A DNA stretch of 64,000 nucleotides from JAAYYM01 sp964483395 (GTDB taxonomy: Bacteria > Bacillota > Clostridia > Lachnospirales > Lachnospiraceae), in contig CAZABT010000001.1 of the NCBI GenBank assembly GCA_964483395.1, forward strand, positions 42,485 through 106,484, written 5' to 3'. Both the position numbers and the translations under genes were made by a program. Under the pieces are notes generated by a model. That model was given only the letters and a program-made list of their open reading frames with translations. It was not told where the DNA came from and did no database searches. Shown piece after piece: positions 27,111-35,972 of the stretch (positions within the stretch are counted from its first letter, which is position 1; each line of letters begins with the position of its first letter).

Positions 27111-28835
27111 ATGATGGATTACAAGGAGCAGTACAGATTTTGGATGGAGGATGACTATTTCGATGAGGCGACACATAAGGAACTGGCAGCGATAGAAGGT
27201 AACGAAGCAGAGATTCAGGATCGCTTCTACAGAGAACTGGAATTTGGAACGGGCGGTCTGCGCGGCGTGATCGGTGCAGGCACGAACCGGATGAATCTTT
27301 ATACGGTCAGAAAGGCAACGCAGGGACTGGCAAACTACATCATAAAGCAGGGCGCGATGGAAAAGGGTGTGGCAATTGCTTATGATTCACGTTTCATGTC
27401 TCCTGAATTTGCTGATGAAGCAGCACTCTGTCTTGCAGCAAACGGCATAAAGGCATATGTATTTGATGCATTGCGGCCAACACCGGAGTTGTCCTTTGCA
27501 GTGAGGAAGCTGGGGTGTACAGCGGGCATTGTTGTAACAGCAAGCCACAATCCACCTGAGTACAATGGCTATAAGGTATATTGGGAGGACGGCGCTCAGA
27601 TTACCGCTCCAAAGGATACGGAGATCATTACGGAAGTAAAGAATGTAACAGATTATCACAGCGTTAAAAGCATGAGCAAGGAAGAAGCCATAGCAGGCCG
27701 TCTGTACAATGTGATTGGCAGTGATATTGACGATGCATATATGGCAGAACTGAAGAAGCTGATCATTCATCCGGAAATCATTGCGGCAGTTGCCGGTGAG
27801 ATCAAGATCGTGTATTCCCCATTCCATGGAACAGGAAACATTCCCGTGCGCAGAATACTTGCGGAACTTGGATTCAAAAATGTCTATGTAGTACCGGAAC
27901 AGGAACTGCCTGACCCGAAATTCACAACACTGGCCTATCCGAATCCGGAGGATCCGGCGGCATTTGAACTGGCATTGAAGCTTGCAAAGGAAAAGGACGC
28001 AGATGTCGTGCTTGCAACAGACCCTGATGCGGATCGTCTCGGAATTTATGCGAAGGATGCAAAGACAGGAGAATATGTGCCGTTTACAGGTAACATGTCC
28101 GGTATGCTGATTGCAGAATACATTTTACGTGAGCGCAAAGCAGTAGGAACGCTCCCCAAGAATGCAGCACTGGTCAAGACCATTGTGACTACGAACATTG
28201 CGGACAGACTGGCAGAGGAATATGGTGTTAAGCTGATTGAGGTTCTGACGGGCTTTAAATATATCGGTGAGCAGATCAAGCTTTTTGAACAAAACCATAC
28301 CTATGAGTATGTATTCGGACTGGAAGAGAGCTATGGCTGTCTTGCGGGAACCCATGCCAGAGACAAGGATGCTGTCGTAGCCGTTATGTGTCTTTGTGAG
28401 GTGGCTGCATACTGTAAGCATCAGGGTATCACACTATGGGATCAGATGCTGAACATCTATGAAAAATACGGTTATTACAAGGAAGGCATGCATACAATTA
28501 CATTAAAGGGGATTGAGGGAGCAGAACAGATCAAGGCAATCATGGAGAAGCTTCGTCAGGAAAACCCGACCCAATTCGGGGAACTTGCAGTTGTGAACTT
28601 CAAGGATTATGAAACACACCAGGTTAAGAATCTGAAGACAGGAGCATGCTCCGATACAGGTCTTCCGACCTCTAACGTATTGTACTTTGAACTGGAAAAT
28701 GATTCATGGTGCTGTGCAAGACCTTCAGGAACAGAACCCAAGATTAAATTCTATATGGGAATCAAGGGTACTTCCTTACAGGATGCTGAAGAAAAGCTGC
28801 AGGCGTTGAAAGAGGCAGTCATTGCATTGATTTAG
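27111..28835 (+). CDS. Phosphoglucomutase/phosphomannomutase family enzyme
   Basis: The protein has 574 residues, fitting the long alpha-phosphohexomutases of Firmicutes (PgcA type). The phospho-serine motif TASHNPPEYNG has S145, the metal loop DPDADR is at 304-309, and the C-terminal phosphate-binding loop reads RPSGTEPKIKFY. It interconverts hexose-6-phosphate and hexose-1-phosphate, most likely supplying glucose-1-phosphate to RfbA. The ATG at 27111 or 27114 follows GGAGG. No membrane segments. Confidence 0.95.
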   Translation: MMDYKEQYRFWMEDDYFDEATHKELAAIEGNEAEIQDRFYRELEFGTGGLRGVIGAGTNRMNLYTVRKATQGLANYIIKQGAMEKGVAIAYDSRFMSPEFADEAALCLAANGIKAYVFDALRPTPELSFAVRKLGCTAGIVVTASHNPPEYNGYKVYWEDGAQITAPKDTEIITEVKNVTDYHSVKSMSKEEAIAGRLYNVIGSDIDDAYMAELKKLIIHPEIIAAVAGEIKIVYSPFHGTGNIPVRRILAELGFKNVYVVPEQELPDPKFTTLAYPNPEDPAAFELALKLAKEKDADVVLATDPDADRLGIYAKDAKTGEYVPFTGNMSGMLIAEYILRERKAVGTLPKNAALVKTIVTTNIADRLAEEYGVKLIEVLTGFKYIGEQIKLFEQNHTYEYVFGLEESYGCLAGTHARDKDAVVAVMCLCEVAAYCKHQGITLWDQMLNIYEKYGYYKEGMHTITLKGIEGAEQIKAIMEKLRQENPTQFGELAVVNFKDYETHQVKNLKTGACSDTGLPTSNVLYFELENDSWCCARPSGTEPKIKFYMGIKGTSLQDAEEKLQALKEAVIALI

Positions 28836-28870
28836 GACAAGGATTTGAGACAAGGATTTAAGGACACACT

Positions 28871-30040
28871 ATGTGGGATAAGCTATATCATAATCAAAAA
28901 TTATGGATTGTACTGTATATCGTATTTGGTCTTCTTGCAGCGGTCTCGCTGCTGCAGGGATGCCGGAATGCGATTGCGGTCAGTCAGGACTTTCAATGGG
29001 ATGCAGCGAAGGCTTTGACGCTGCAGATCAACCCATATATAGAGTCCATGACACCAACAGGAATACTGGATCAGTACGGTTGGGAACAATATTGTCTGCA
29101 GATGGAAGCCAATCAATTTCCGTCTCTTTTGATGCTGTTGTTTCCGTACACCTTGCTGGCACCGTTGACGGCGCGGTATATGTGGCTGGCATCAAATCTG
29201 ATTTTCACGATCCTGATGATCGTGCTGCTGCGCAGAACCTTCCTTGCCAAGATGGATATCCGGTTGTTTGCATTGCTGGTGCTGTTCATGATTTCAGGAA
29301 CTCCGTACCGCAATCAGCTGGGAGTGGGACAGCATACCATTTTTTCCTTTATGTTCTTTCTGGCAGCAGTTTGGTGCTGTCAACGTGAAGAAACCTCAGG
29401 AAAAAGCGGGTATCGTGCTGGAACAGTGATCTGTCTTGCCATCAGCTATTTTAAGTATACACTGACGGTTCCACTGGCCCTGTATTTTGTTTATAAACGC
29501 AAATGGAAGGAATTGATTGCTTCCGTTGCCATTCATGTGATATTGACAATATTTGCTGCATTTTGGCTGAACGCAGGCTTTTTAGACATGATTCTGCAGC
29601 CGCTGCAGGTATCAAGTGCTTTGGCGGCAGAGGGCGGTATCGATTTTGGAGCATTGCTGCAGGGCTCACTTTTTTCATTTGTACTGGCGGGTATCGTGAT
29701 GCTTGGACTGTTCCTTATGGTGCTGCGGCTGCCAAAAGACAGAGAGGTACAGGTCATCGGCATATTAACCTTGTGGTCATTGATTGTGACTTATCACCGA
29801 ACCTATGATTTTTTTATTCTGATTGTGGTGGCAGCTTTGTTTTGCGAAGCAGAGTGGAAAATGAAAGCTATGATGCGAAAGCCCTTGCTCTATTTCTATA
29901 TGCTTTTGCTGTTTGCTGTGAATTATGTACTCAGGCTGTTCAGTGAAGCAGTGCCTGCGTTGATTTGTGTGGGTGTATTGTATTATGTATTCACGTTTTT
30001 AATTACGGGACTTACAGTTCACAGTATGAAAAAAGTATGA
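28871..30040 (+). CDS. GT87-like (DUF2029) membrane glycosyltransferase
   Basis: The protein has 389 residues with about 10 membrane segments. The first outer loop has QDFQWDAAKALTLQINPY, the acidic-loop pattern of GT87 polyprenyl-phosphate-dependent mannosyltransferase-like proteins, and GVGQHTIFSFMFFL follows in a later segment. It is followed by gtrA-like, esterase and DPM-like GT2 genes, so it is a candidate for the outer-face transferase of a GtrA/GtrB-type decoration system. Sugar and acceptor are unknown. Confidence 0.8.
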   Translation: MWDKLYHNQKLWIVLYIVFGLLAAVSLLQGCRNAIAVSQDFQWDAAKALTLQINPYIESMTPTGILDQYGWEQYCLQMEANQFPSLLMLLFPYTLLAPLTARYMWLASNLIFTILMIVLLRRTFLAKMDIRLFALLVLFMISGTPYRNQLGVGQHTIFSFMFFLAAVWCCQREETSGKSGYRAGTVICLAISYFKYTLTVPLALYFVYKRKWKELIASVAIHVILTIFAAFWLNAGFLDMILQPLQVSSALAAEGGIDFGALLQGSLFSFVLAGIVMLGLFLMVLRLPKDREVQVIGILTLWSLIVTYHRTYDFFILIVVAALFCEAEWKMKAMMRKPLLYFYMLLLFAVNYVLRLFSEAVPALICVGVLYYVFTFLITGLTVHSMKKV

Positions 30041-30113
30041 GGATGAGCTTACGGTGAAGCAGTTGTTCATATTATGAAGTGAAAGAAAAATAGATGGAAA
30101 AGGAACAGGACAA

Positions 30114-30665
30114 ATGAAGCAGAAAACAAAAAGAGAAAAGTTGATCAAGCAGATTATGAAGTTTGGAGTTGTAGGAGGGCTTGCATTTCTGATTGATTTC
30201 ATAGTATACACGATTGTATTGTCGGTACTGGATTGGGAATATGGATATTTGGTGGCCGGATTTGCCGGATTTTCGATCTCATTGATTTTTAATTATCTGG
30301 CTAGTATGGCGTTCGTATTTACGAGAAAAGAGAATGCAGACAAGAAGCAGGAGTTTGTTGTATTTTTAATGCTCAGTTTGGTTGGTATGGGGATCAACAC
30401 TTTGGTATTGTGGCTGTGTGTAGACGTGATTTATGCTTATACCCACTGGATACAGAATGTGGTAGCGGCAGTCTATGATCTGCTTATGGGTATTGGAATC
30501 CGCATCTCTACGGCAGCCGATTTGGCAGCATTGATTGCCAAATGTGTAGCGACAGGTGTTGTAATGGTATATAACTTTATTTCCAGAAAGAAGTTTCTGG
30601 AGAAGAAAGAGGATGATTCTATTGAACAGACAGAAAATGAAAGTCAGACTGAAGAAAAGCAATAA
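30114..30665 (+). CDS. GtrA-family membrane protein
   Basis: The protein has 183 residues. Four membrane segments and the family start KFGVVGGLAFLIDFIVY, then FNYLASMAFVF, and VYNFISRKKFLEK at the end, identify the GtrA family, small proteins thought to flip polyprenyl-phosphate-linked sugars. The acidic tail after about 165 is species-specific. It lies upstream of the DPM-like GT2 at 31815 that could make the lipid-linked sugar. The region between it and the GT87-like gene (30041-30113) shows nothing special. Confidence 0.92.
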   Translation: MKQKTKREKLIKQIMKFGVVGGLAFLIDFIVYTIVLSVLDWEYGYLVAGFAGFSISLIFNYLASMAFVFTRKENADKKQEFVVFLMLSLVGMGINTLVLWLCVDVIYAYTHWIQNVVAAVYDLLMGIGIRISTAADLAALIAKCVATGVVMVYNFISRKKFLEKKEDDSIEQTENESQTEEKQ

Positions 30666-31800
30666 AATGCAGGCATTGTGTATCATACTGCTGCTTGCCG
30701 CCCTAATGGCAGGCTGTGGAGAAGGAGCGGCAGGAAATGTGGTGGAGGCAACGCCGATTCCCGTGACCGAAGCTCCTGTCCCTGAAGCATCGGCAGAGGG
30801 CTACGATCCGACAACCGGTAATCTGACGGTGGTGGATGCAGCAGACAAGGTGATTAGCGCAAATGAGCAGCCTGTGGAAGATACTCCGATTCCGACTCCG
30901 GTGGTGGAGGAGGAATCAACGGTCATCAAGAAGGATGGCAAGGTCGTTGTGGACATTATCATGTTCATGGGACAGAGCAATATGTCCGGCTGCGGCGGAA
31001 ACGCATCTCAAGCTCCGGTAGTAGTACCGGGAGCCGCTTACGAATTCAGAGCGATATCAGATCCGACGCGTCTCTATTCCATTGCAGAGCCATTTGGAAT
31101 CAATGAGAATCAGATTGGGGGAATTGTAGAGTATCCGGGAGGTAAGAAGGGCTCACTTGTATCTGCCTTTGCCAATACCTATTATGAGGAAACCGGCGTT
31201 CCGATGATAGCAGTTTCGGCTTCTGCCGGTGCAACGACTACGGAATACTGGTCAAGACAGGCAATTGTAAATGATTTTGTAGAAAGACACCAGAGAGCTA
31301 AAATATGGCTGGAAGGGAATGATTACTATATCAGAAACCAATATGTGATCTGGCTGCAGGGAGAATCGGATGCCGATCAGGGAATCACCGCAGAGCAGTA
31401 CACAGAAAACATGGATAACATCATCCGACCGCTTTTCATCAATGGAATCCAAAAGGTTTTCATTATCCGGCCGGGAAGAACCATTGACAAGGCACATTAT
31501 TTTGACGATGTCATTATGGCACAGACGGAAATGTGCAGGACGAGCGGCTATTATGCACTGGCATCGACCATGATGTCCGGCTTTGGTACAACTTATATGG
31601 TGGATCAATGGCATTATAATCAGACGGCTTTGAACATGCTGGGCGCAGATGCGGCTAAAAATGTAGCCTATTATTCAAACAATCGTAAGGAAGCCTGCAT
31701 GTATGATTACAGATATCAGAACACATATATTCCGGACGGATTTGAGTATCCGGCAGATACGGTAGTAGAGCCGGTAACCATAGAGCCGTTCAAGGAATAG
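30613..31800 (+). CDS. Secreted SASA-domain lipoprotein esterase
   Basis: The protein has 395 residues from ATG 30613; ATGs at 30637 and 30667 are also possible, and all keep the signal sequence. A basic n-region is followed by LAALMAGC, a lipobox, so it is anchored outside. The SASA/sialate-O-acetylesterase-like domain has FMGQSNMSG (nucleophile Ser) and WLQGESDAD (block with Glu/Asp). Such esterases remove acetyl groups from sugars. A link to acetylation of this polymer is inferred. The gene overlaps the 3' end of the gtrA-like gene. Confidence 0.88.
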   Translation: MILLNRQKMKVRLKKSNKMQALCIILLLAALMAGCGEGAAGNVVEATPIPVTEAPVPEASAEGYDPTTGNLTVVDAADKVISANEQPVEDTPIPTPVVEEESTVIKKDGKVVVDIIMFMGQSNMSGCGGNASQAPVVVPGAAYEFRAISDPTRLYSIAEPFGINENQIGGIVEYPGGKKGSLVSAFANTYYEETGVPMIAVSASAGATTTEYWSRQAIVNDFVERHQRAKIWLEGNDYYIRNQYVIWLQGESDADQGITAEQYTENMDNIIRPLFINGIQKVFIIRPGRTIDKAHYFDDVIMAQTEMCRTSGYYALASTMMSGFGTTYMVDQWHYNQTALNMLGADAAKNVAYYSNNRKEACMYDYRYQNTYIPDGFEYPADTVVEPVTIEPFKE

Positions 31801-31814
31801 GCAGGAGGTCTTTT

Positions 31815-32597
31815 ATGAGGGATAAGATTTTGCTTTTCATACCGGGATATAATTGCGAGAAGCAGATAATACGCGTGTTAGGGCAGTTGGACCGGGAAAC
31901 GGTGCGGTATTTTACAGAAATCATCATGGTCAATAACAGAAGTACGGATGAGACGGAAGCGGTCGTGAAGCAGTTTATCGAAAAGCATCCGTATATTCCC
32001 CTCAAGCTGCTTCGTAATCAGGATAATTATGGTCTTGGCGGTTCTCATAAGGTTGCTTTTGCGTATGCGAAGGAGCATGGCTTTGACTATGTAACGGTGC
32101 TGCACGGAGACGATCAGGGCACACTGGCAGATATTCTTCCTGTTTTTAAGAAGGGGCTGCACAGAAAGCATGACTGTGTGCTGGGTGCCAGATTTATGCG
32201 CGGTTCACGGCTCACAGGGTATTCTTTGTTCAGAAGCTTTGGAAATGTCGTTTATGATTTTTTGTTTGCGGCGGTGGTAAAAAAGAAAATTTATGATCTG
32301 GGCTCCGGGTTGAACATCTATCGTGTAAAAATGCTGGAGGACTCTTTTTACGAGAAATTTCCGGACAATCTGATGTTTAATTATTGCATGATACTGGCAA
32401 GCCAGTATTATGCGCATGATATATGTTTTTATCCGATTTCATGGCGTGAGGATGATCAGGTATCGAATGTCAAGATGGTGAATCAGGCAGTTACGGTGTT
32501 GAAAATGCTCTATGAGTATTGGCGCAATCCGGCAACGATAGAACAGGATTACAGAGAAACTGAAATTGAGGAATATAAGGCTGAAGTGATTGCATGA
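31815..32597 (+). CDS. DPM/GtrB-like GT2 polyprenyl-phosphate glycosyltransferase
   Basis: The protein has 260 residues with a GT2 fold: LLFIPGYNCEKQI, NNRSTDET, and the acidic HGDDQG loop, then GLGGSHKVAFAYA near 70-85, as in dolichyl-phosphate mannose synthases and bactoprenol glucosyltransferases. There are no clear membrane helices in the C-terminus. It would load a sugar onto undecaprenyl phosphate for outer-face transfer, together with the GtrA-like protein (flip) and a GT-C protein (transfer). The stop overlaps the next start (ATGA). Confidence 0.88.
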   Translation: MRDKILLFIPGYNCEKQIIRVLGQLDRETVRYFTEIIMVNNRSTDETEAVVKQFIEKHPYIPLKLLRNQDNYGLGGSHKVAFAYAKEHGFDYVTVLHGDDQGTLADILPVFKKGLHRKHDCVLGARFMRGSRLTGYSLFRSFGNVVYDFLFAAVVKKKIYDLGSGLNIYRVKMLEDSFYEKFPDNLMFNYCMILASQYYAHDICFYPISWREDDQVSNVKMVNQAVTVLKMLYEYWRNPATIEQDYRETEIEEYKAEVIA

Positions 32598-33367
32598 AAG
32601 TAGTATATGTTTGGACGATACCATTGTTTCTCATCGGCTTTGTTGTAGTACATCTTGCCAAAATGATGAGACTGTATCTGATCCTGCTGGAACAAAAAAT
32701 AGAATTTAAGCGGTTTGTTCTGACGTATTTGAAGACAACCTTCGTGAACCTGCTCATTCCCTTTAAGCTGGGAGAGGTTTATAGGATTTTTTGCTTTTCC
32801 CGTGAAACGAAGGTATTTCAGATAGGTCTGTTCAGTGTTGCAGTGGATCGCTTTTTTGATACGGTGGCACTTCTTGTGCTCCTGATTCCGTATGAGGTGG
32901 TGATTACGGGAGAGGTAACATGGGTGACCGGTGCACTGACGATACTCGCGGTGCTTGCTGTTTTTATCTTTGTTGTTTTTCCTGGGATTTATACTTACCT
33001 GAACAGATATATTATTATGCATAAGACTTCCGGCCGCTCTATGGCAGCCCTGAGAGGGCTTGAGGTTGCGAAAACCTGGTATGATTATGTCAGAAATCTG
33101 ATTGCAGGCAGATATGCACTGATTATCCTGTTATCCTGTGCAGCCTGGATCGTGGAAGTCGGCGCACTGTGGTGCCTGTCTTCGATGCGGAATATTACGT
33201 TTGGGGCGGCAACCTTTTCGGAATACATTGCAGCGATCTTCTTGTCGGGAGATTCAAAGCTGCTGACGGCTTATACATGGATCAGTGCGACTGCGATGGG
33301 GGTATTGACGGTGGTCGGATATATTCTGTATTATCTTGGAGCAAAGAGAAGACGGACACAAAAGTAA
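32594..33367 (+). CDS. LPG_synthase_TM/flippase-like membrane protein
   Basis: The protein has 257 residues with about six membrane segments. The pattern RFVLTYLKTTFVNLLIPFKLGEVYR and SVAVDRFFDTVALLVLL fits the LPG_synthase_TM (UPF0104-type) family, which includes the MprF flippase part and proteins found with lipid-linked sugar enzymes. It overlaps the DPM-like GT2 by 4 nt, so it probably handles the same lipid-linked sugar. The exact role is unknown. Confidence 0.75.
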   Translation: MKVVYVWTIPLFLIGFVVVHLAKMMRLYLILLEQKIEFKRFVLTYLKTTFVNLLIPFKLGEVYRIFCFSRETKVFQIGLFSVAVDRFFDTVALLVLLIPYEVVITGEVTWVTGALTILAVLAVFIFVVFPGIYTYLNRYIIMHKTSGRSMAALRGLEVAKTWYDYVRNLIAGRYALIILLSCAAWIVEVGALWCLSSMRNITFGAATFSEYIAAIFLSGDSKLLTAYTWISATAMGVLTVVGYILYYLGAKRRRTQK

Positions 33368-33380
33368 GGCGGTGCAGGCA

Positions 33381-34850
33381 GTGAAGGATATTATAATCAT
33401 TTATGATGACAGCGGAAAACCAAATCAGGATATCAGATGTATCACGGGCGGAAAGACCTTCGGTGATACGATCTTTAAAAGAATTACGCTCAAGGAGCGT
33501 ATGGGAAGAGAACTTTCTGAACTTCCCGGAGTCAAGCGTTTTATGGTCGTCCGCAGCATAACCGGATTGGAGAATGAGCTGTCGGGGCTGGAAACGGAAC
33601 TGAGCAGAGCCGTGGTCATACATCTGTTTTCAGATTTTGGACTAAGAGACCGGGAGGCACTTCATATTTTGTTTGAGAAGGCCGGTTTTATCAATGAGAA
33701 TTATATTGTGGAAAGTGACGGCAGGCCGGCACTTGCAATGTTTCAGGGAGGTGCACAATACCGGACTTTTCTGGAGGGTATTTCGGATACAGAGGCAGAC
33801 ACTTCGGTGCGTGCGGCACTTGCCCTATCCGGTTACACGAGGATGTCAACCGATGCATTTGTGGATCTGTCGGACATCCATCATTTCAGACAGTTCATTA
33901 CGGGTGGCTTTGAAGCCCGCTTCTTTAATATGCTGGCAGGGGATGCTTATACAGTGACAAAGCAGTCTGTCAATCGGGAAAAGCTGAAGAGAGAGTATGA
34001 ATATTACCAGCTTCTTCCGGAGGATATGAAAATGTGGTATGTGAAGCCGTTTCATTATACGGAAGACGAGACAAGTGCCTCCTATACGATGGAACGTTAT
34101 CATATGACAGATATAGCCATTCGATACGTGCATGGGGCCATCAGTACCGCTGAGTTTCATGATATCATGGATAAGCTGTTCTATTATCTGAAAAACAGAG
34201 CAGAAAAAGAGGTGTCGCGCGAGGTATATGAGGAAAATGCAGAAAATCTGTATCTCAGAAAGGTAGAGGAGCGCATTGAGGAACTGAAGCAGGCTCCGGC
34301 CTACGAACGACTGAACCAATTGGTGAAAACCGGTACGGAGTATGAGGGGATTGATGCGGTGGTAGAGCAGTACCGTCAGGCGTATCATAGGATTACAGAA
34401 AAGAAAGCGTTTCGGAATGTGCTTGTGGTAGGGCATGGAGATCTTTGCTTTTCCAATATCCTGTATCACCAGGACGCTTCCCTGTTAAAGCTGATTGATC
34501 CGAGAGGTGCTTCCTGCGAGGAAGAACTGTATATGAATCCGTACTATGACATGGCGAAGCTTTCTCATTCAATCTGTGGCTCATATGATTATTTTAACAG
34601 TGACCTCTTTGAAATATCGCTGGAGGATGATATGCATTTTAAGCTGTCTGTTATGGGCGATGTTCATAAGGAACAGTATTGCAGGATCTTTCGGGATTAT
34701 TTGGAGCAAAATCAAATAGATTATTATTTAATACGGCTGTATGAGGCATCGCTGTTCCTATCGATGCTGCCGCTGCATATTGACAGAGAGAAGAAGGTAT
34801 TTGCGTTTATCTTAAATGCAATACAGATTTTAAAGGAGATAGAGCATTGA
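33381..34850 (+). CDS. APH-fold kinase-like protein of polysaccharide modification
   Basis: The start is taken at GTG 33381, just after the upstream stop, with AGGCGG upstream; an in-frame ATG at 33336 lies in the upstream gene. The protein then has 489 residues. The N-terminal 150 residues are unrecognised. The rest has a kinase fold: TGGFEARFF, TKQSVNREKLKREYEYY, the catalytic HGDLCFSNILY with H352 and D354, and LIDPRGASCEEE in place of DFG. Similar kinases occur in capsule loci next to HAD phosphatases and nucleotidyltransferases, as here. The substrate is unknown. Confidence 0.8.
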   Translation: MKDIIIIYDDSGKPNQDIRCITGGKTFGDTIFKRITLKERMGRELSELPGVKRFMVVRSITGLENELSGLETELSRAVVIHLFSDFGLRDREALHILFEKAGFINENYIVESDGRPALAMFQGGAQYRTFLEGISDTEADTSVRAALALSGYTRMSTDAFVDLSDIHHFRQFITGGFEARFFNMLAGDAYTVTKQSVNREKLKREYEYYQLLPEDMKMWYVKPFHYTEDETSASYTMERYHMTDIAIRYVHGAISTAEFHDIMDKLFYYLKNRAEKEVSREVYEENAENLYLRKVEERIEELKQAPAYERLNQLVKTGTEYEGIDAVVEQYRQAYHRITEKKAFRNVLVVGHGDLCFSNILYHQDASLLKLIDPRGASCEEELYMNPYYDMAKLSHSICGSYDYFNSDLFEISLEDDMHFKLSVMGDVHKEQYCRIFRDYLEQNQIDYYLIRLYEASLFLSMLPLHIDREKKVFAFILNAIQILKEIEH

Positions 34851-35245
34851 TGGATTATGAGGGAATGAGTTTTATATTTGATGTGGACGGAACACTTTGT
34901 CCGATTAAGAAAAAGGAAGAGGCTTATGAAGATCTTGTCCCGTATGAGGATATGGTGGCGAAGCTGCGTGAATATAAAGAAGGCGGAGCAAAGATCATCT
35001 TGTTTACCTCCCGCAATATGAACAGTTATCATGGAAATATCGGTCTGATCAATGCCAATACGGCAAAAATCATGACAGTATGGCTGGATCAATGGCAAAT
35101 TCCCTATGATGAGATTATTTACGGGAAGCCTTGGCCGGGACACAAGGGGTTCTATGTGGATGACAGAACGATACGTCCGGATGAATTCCTGAACAAAAGT
35201 GTGGAAGAGTTAGAGGAAATATGCAGAAAGAGCAGGTGTGAATAA
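34850..35245 (+). CDS. HAD-superfamily phosphatase, capsule-biosynthesis type (BcbF/Cj1435-like)
   Basis: The protein has 131 residues from ATG 34850, which overlaps the upstream stop as TGATG; a TTG at 34847 is the alternative. HAD motifs are FIFDVDGTLC (nucleophile Asp and acid/base Asp), FTSRN and YVDDRT, with a Lys in EIIYGKPWPG. The size and YGKPWPGHKGFYVDDRTIRP ending match the small capsule-biosynthesis phosphatases. It probably removes a phosphate from a small precursor in the pathway set up by its neighbours, the kinase-like and nucleotidyltransferase genes. The substrate is inferred only as a phosphorylated alcohol or sugar. Confidence 0.88.
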   Translation: MDYEGMSFIFDVDGTLCPIKKKEEAYEDLVPYEDMVAKLREYKEGGAKIILFTSRNMNSYHGNIGLINANTAKIMTVWLDQWQIPYDEIIYGKPWPGHKGFYVDDRTIRPDEFLNKSVEELEEICRKSRCE

Positions 35246-35972
35246 AGACGTGACGATTGTAATCACCATGGCAGGCTTGGGAACGAGATTCCGTAACGCA
35301 GGATATACTGTACCGAAATATATGATTGAGGCACGTGGAAAGACGCTGTTTGAGTGGTCGATGGAAAGTCTGGCAGGCTTTGCGGAGGAAGAGAATCTTT
35401 ATGTTTTTATCGTAAGGAAAGAAGACGATGCCAGTTCCTTCATCACCAATACCTGCAGTCAGATGGGGATGCTACATACATGCGTGATTGAGATAGATGC
35501 ACCTACGGACGGACAGGCAACTACGGCTATGCTGGCAAAACAGGTCTGGAAGGGGGAATCTCCTCTGCTGATCTATAACATTGATACCTATGTGGAAGCA
35601 GGTGAGATGAACGAAAATCAGATTATCGGTGACGGCTTTATACCATGCTTTCATGCGGTGGGTGAGCACTGGAGCTTCGTGAAACTGGATGAAGCAGGAA
35701 CGGCAGTCGAGGTACGGGAAAAACAGAGGATATCGGACAACTGTACTTTAGGGGCCTATTATTTTAGCAGCTGTTCTTTGTTTCAACAACTGTATGAGGA
35801 ATACTACTCCCTTGATCAAAACCTTGAAAAAGGGGAAAAATATGTAGCACCGCTTTATAATTATTTGATTTCAAAGGGTGGAAAGGTTCACATTTCCATC
35901 GTAGATGCTGATAAGGTTCATGTGCTCGGAACACCGGAAGAACTGCAGGTATTTATCCATGAAGAAAATTAG
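35238..35972 (+). CDS. Sugar/alcohol-phosphate nucleotidyltransferase
   Basis: The protein has 244 residues and starts at GTG 35238, overlapping the upstream gene by 8 nt. The signature MAGLGTRFRNAGYTVPKYM and a later NIDTYVE metal site match small NTP-transferase proteins of capsule loci, including those that make CDP- or NDP-activated groups (Cj1416-like). With the kinase-like and HAD genes it forms a three-gene set likely to activate a phosphorylated small molecule. Nucleotide and substrate are unknown. Confidence 0.88.
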   Translation: MNKDVTIVITMAGLGTRFRNAGYTVPKYMIEARGKTLFEWSMESLAGFAEEENLYVFIVRKEDDASSFITNTCSQMGMLHTCVIEIDAPTDGQATTAMLAKQVWKGESPLLIYNIDTYVEAGEMNENQIIGDGFIPCFHAVGEHWSFVKLDEAGTAVEVREKQRISDNCTLGAYYFSSCSLFQQLYEEYYSLDQNLEKGEKYVAPLYNYLISKGGKVHISIVDADKVHVLGTPEELQVFIHEEN

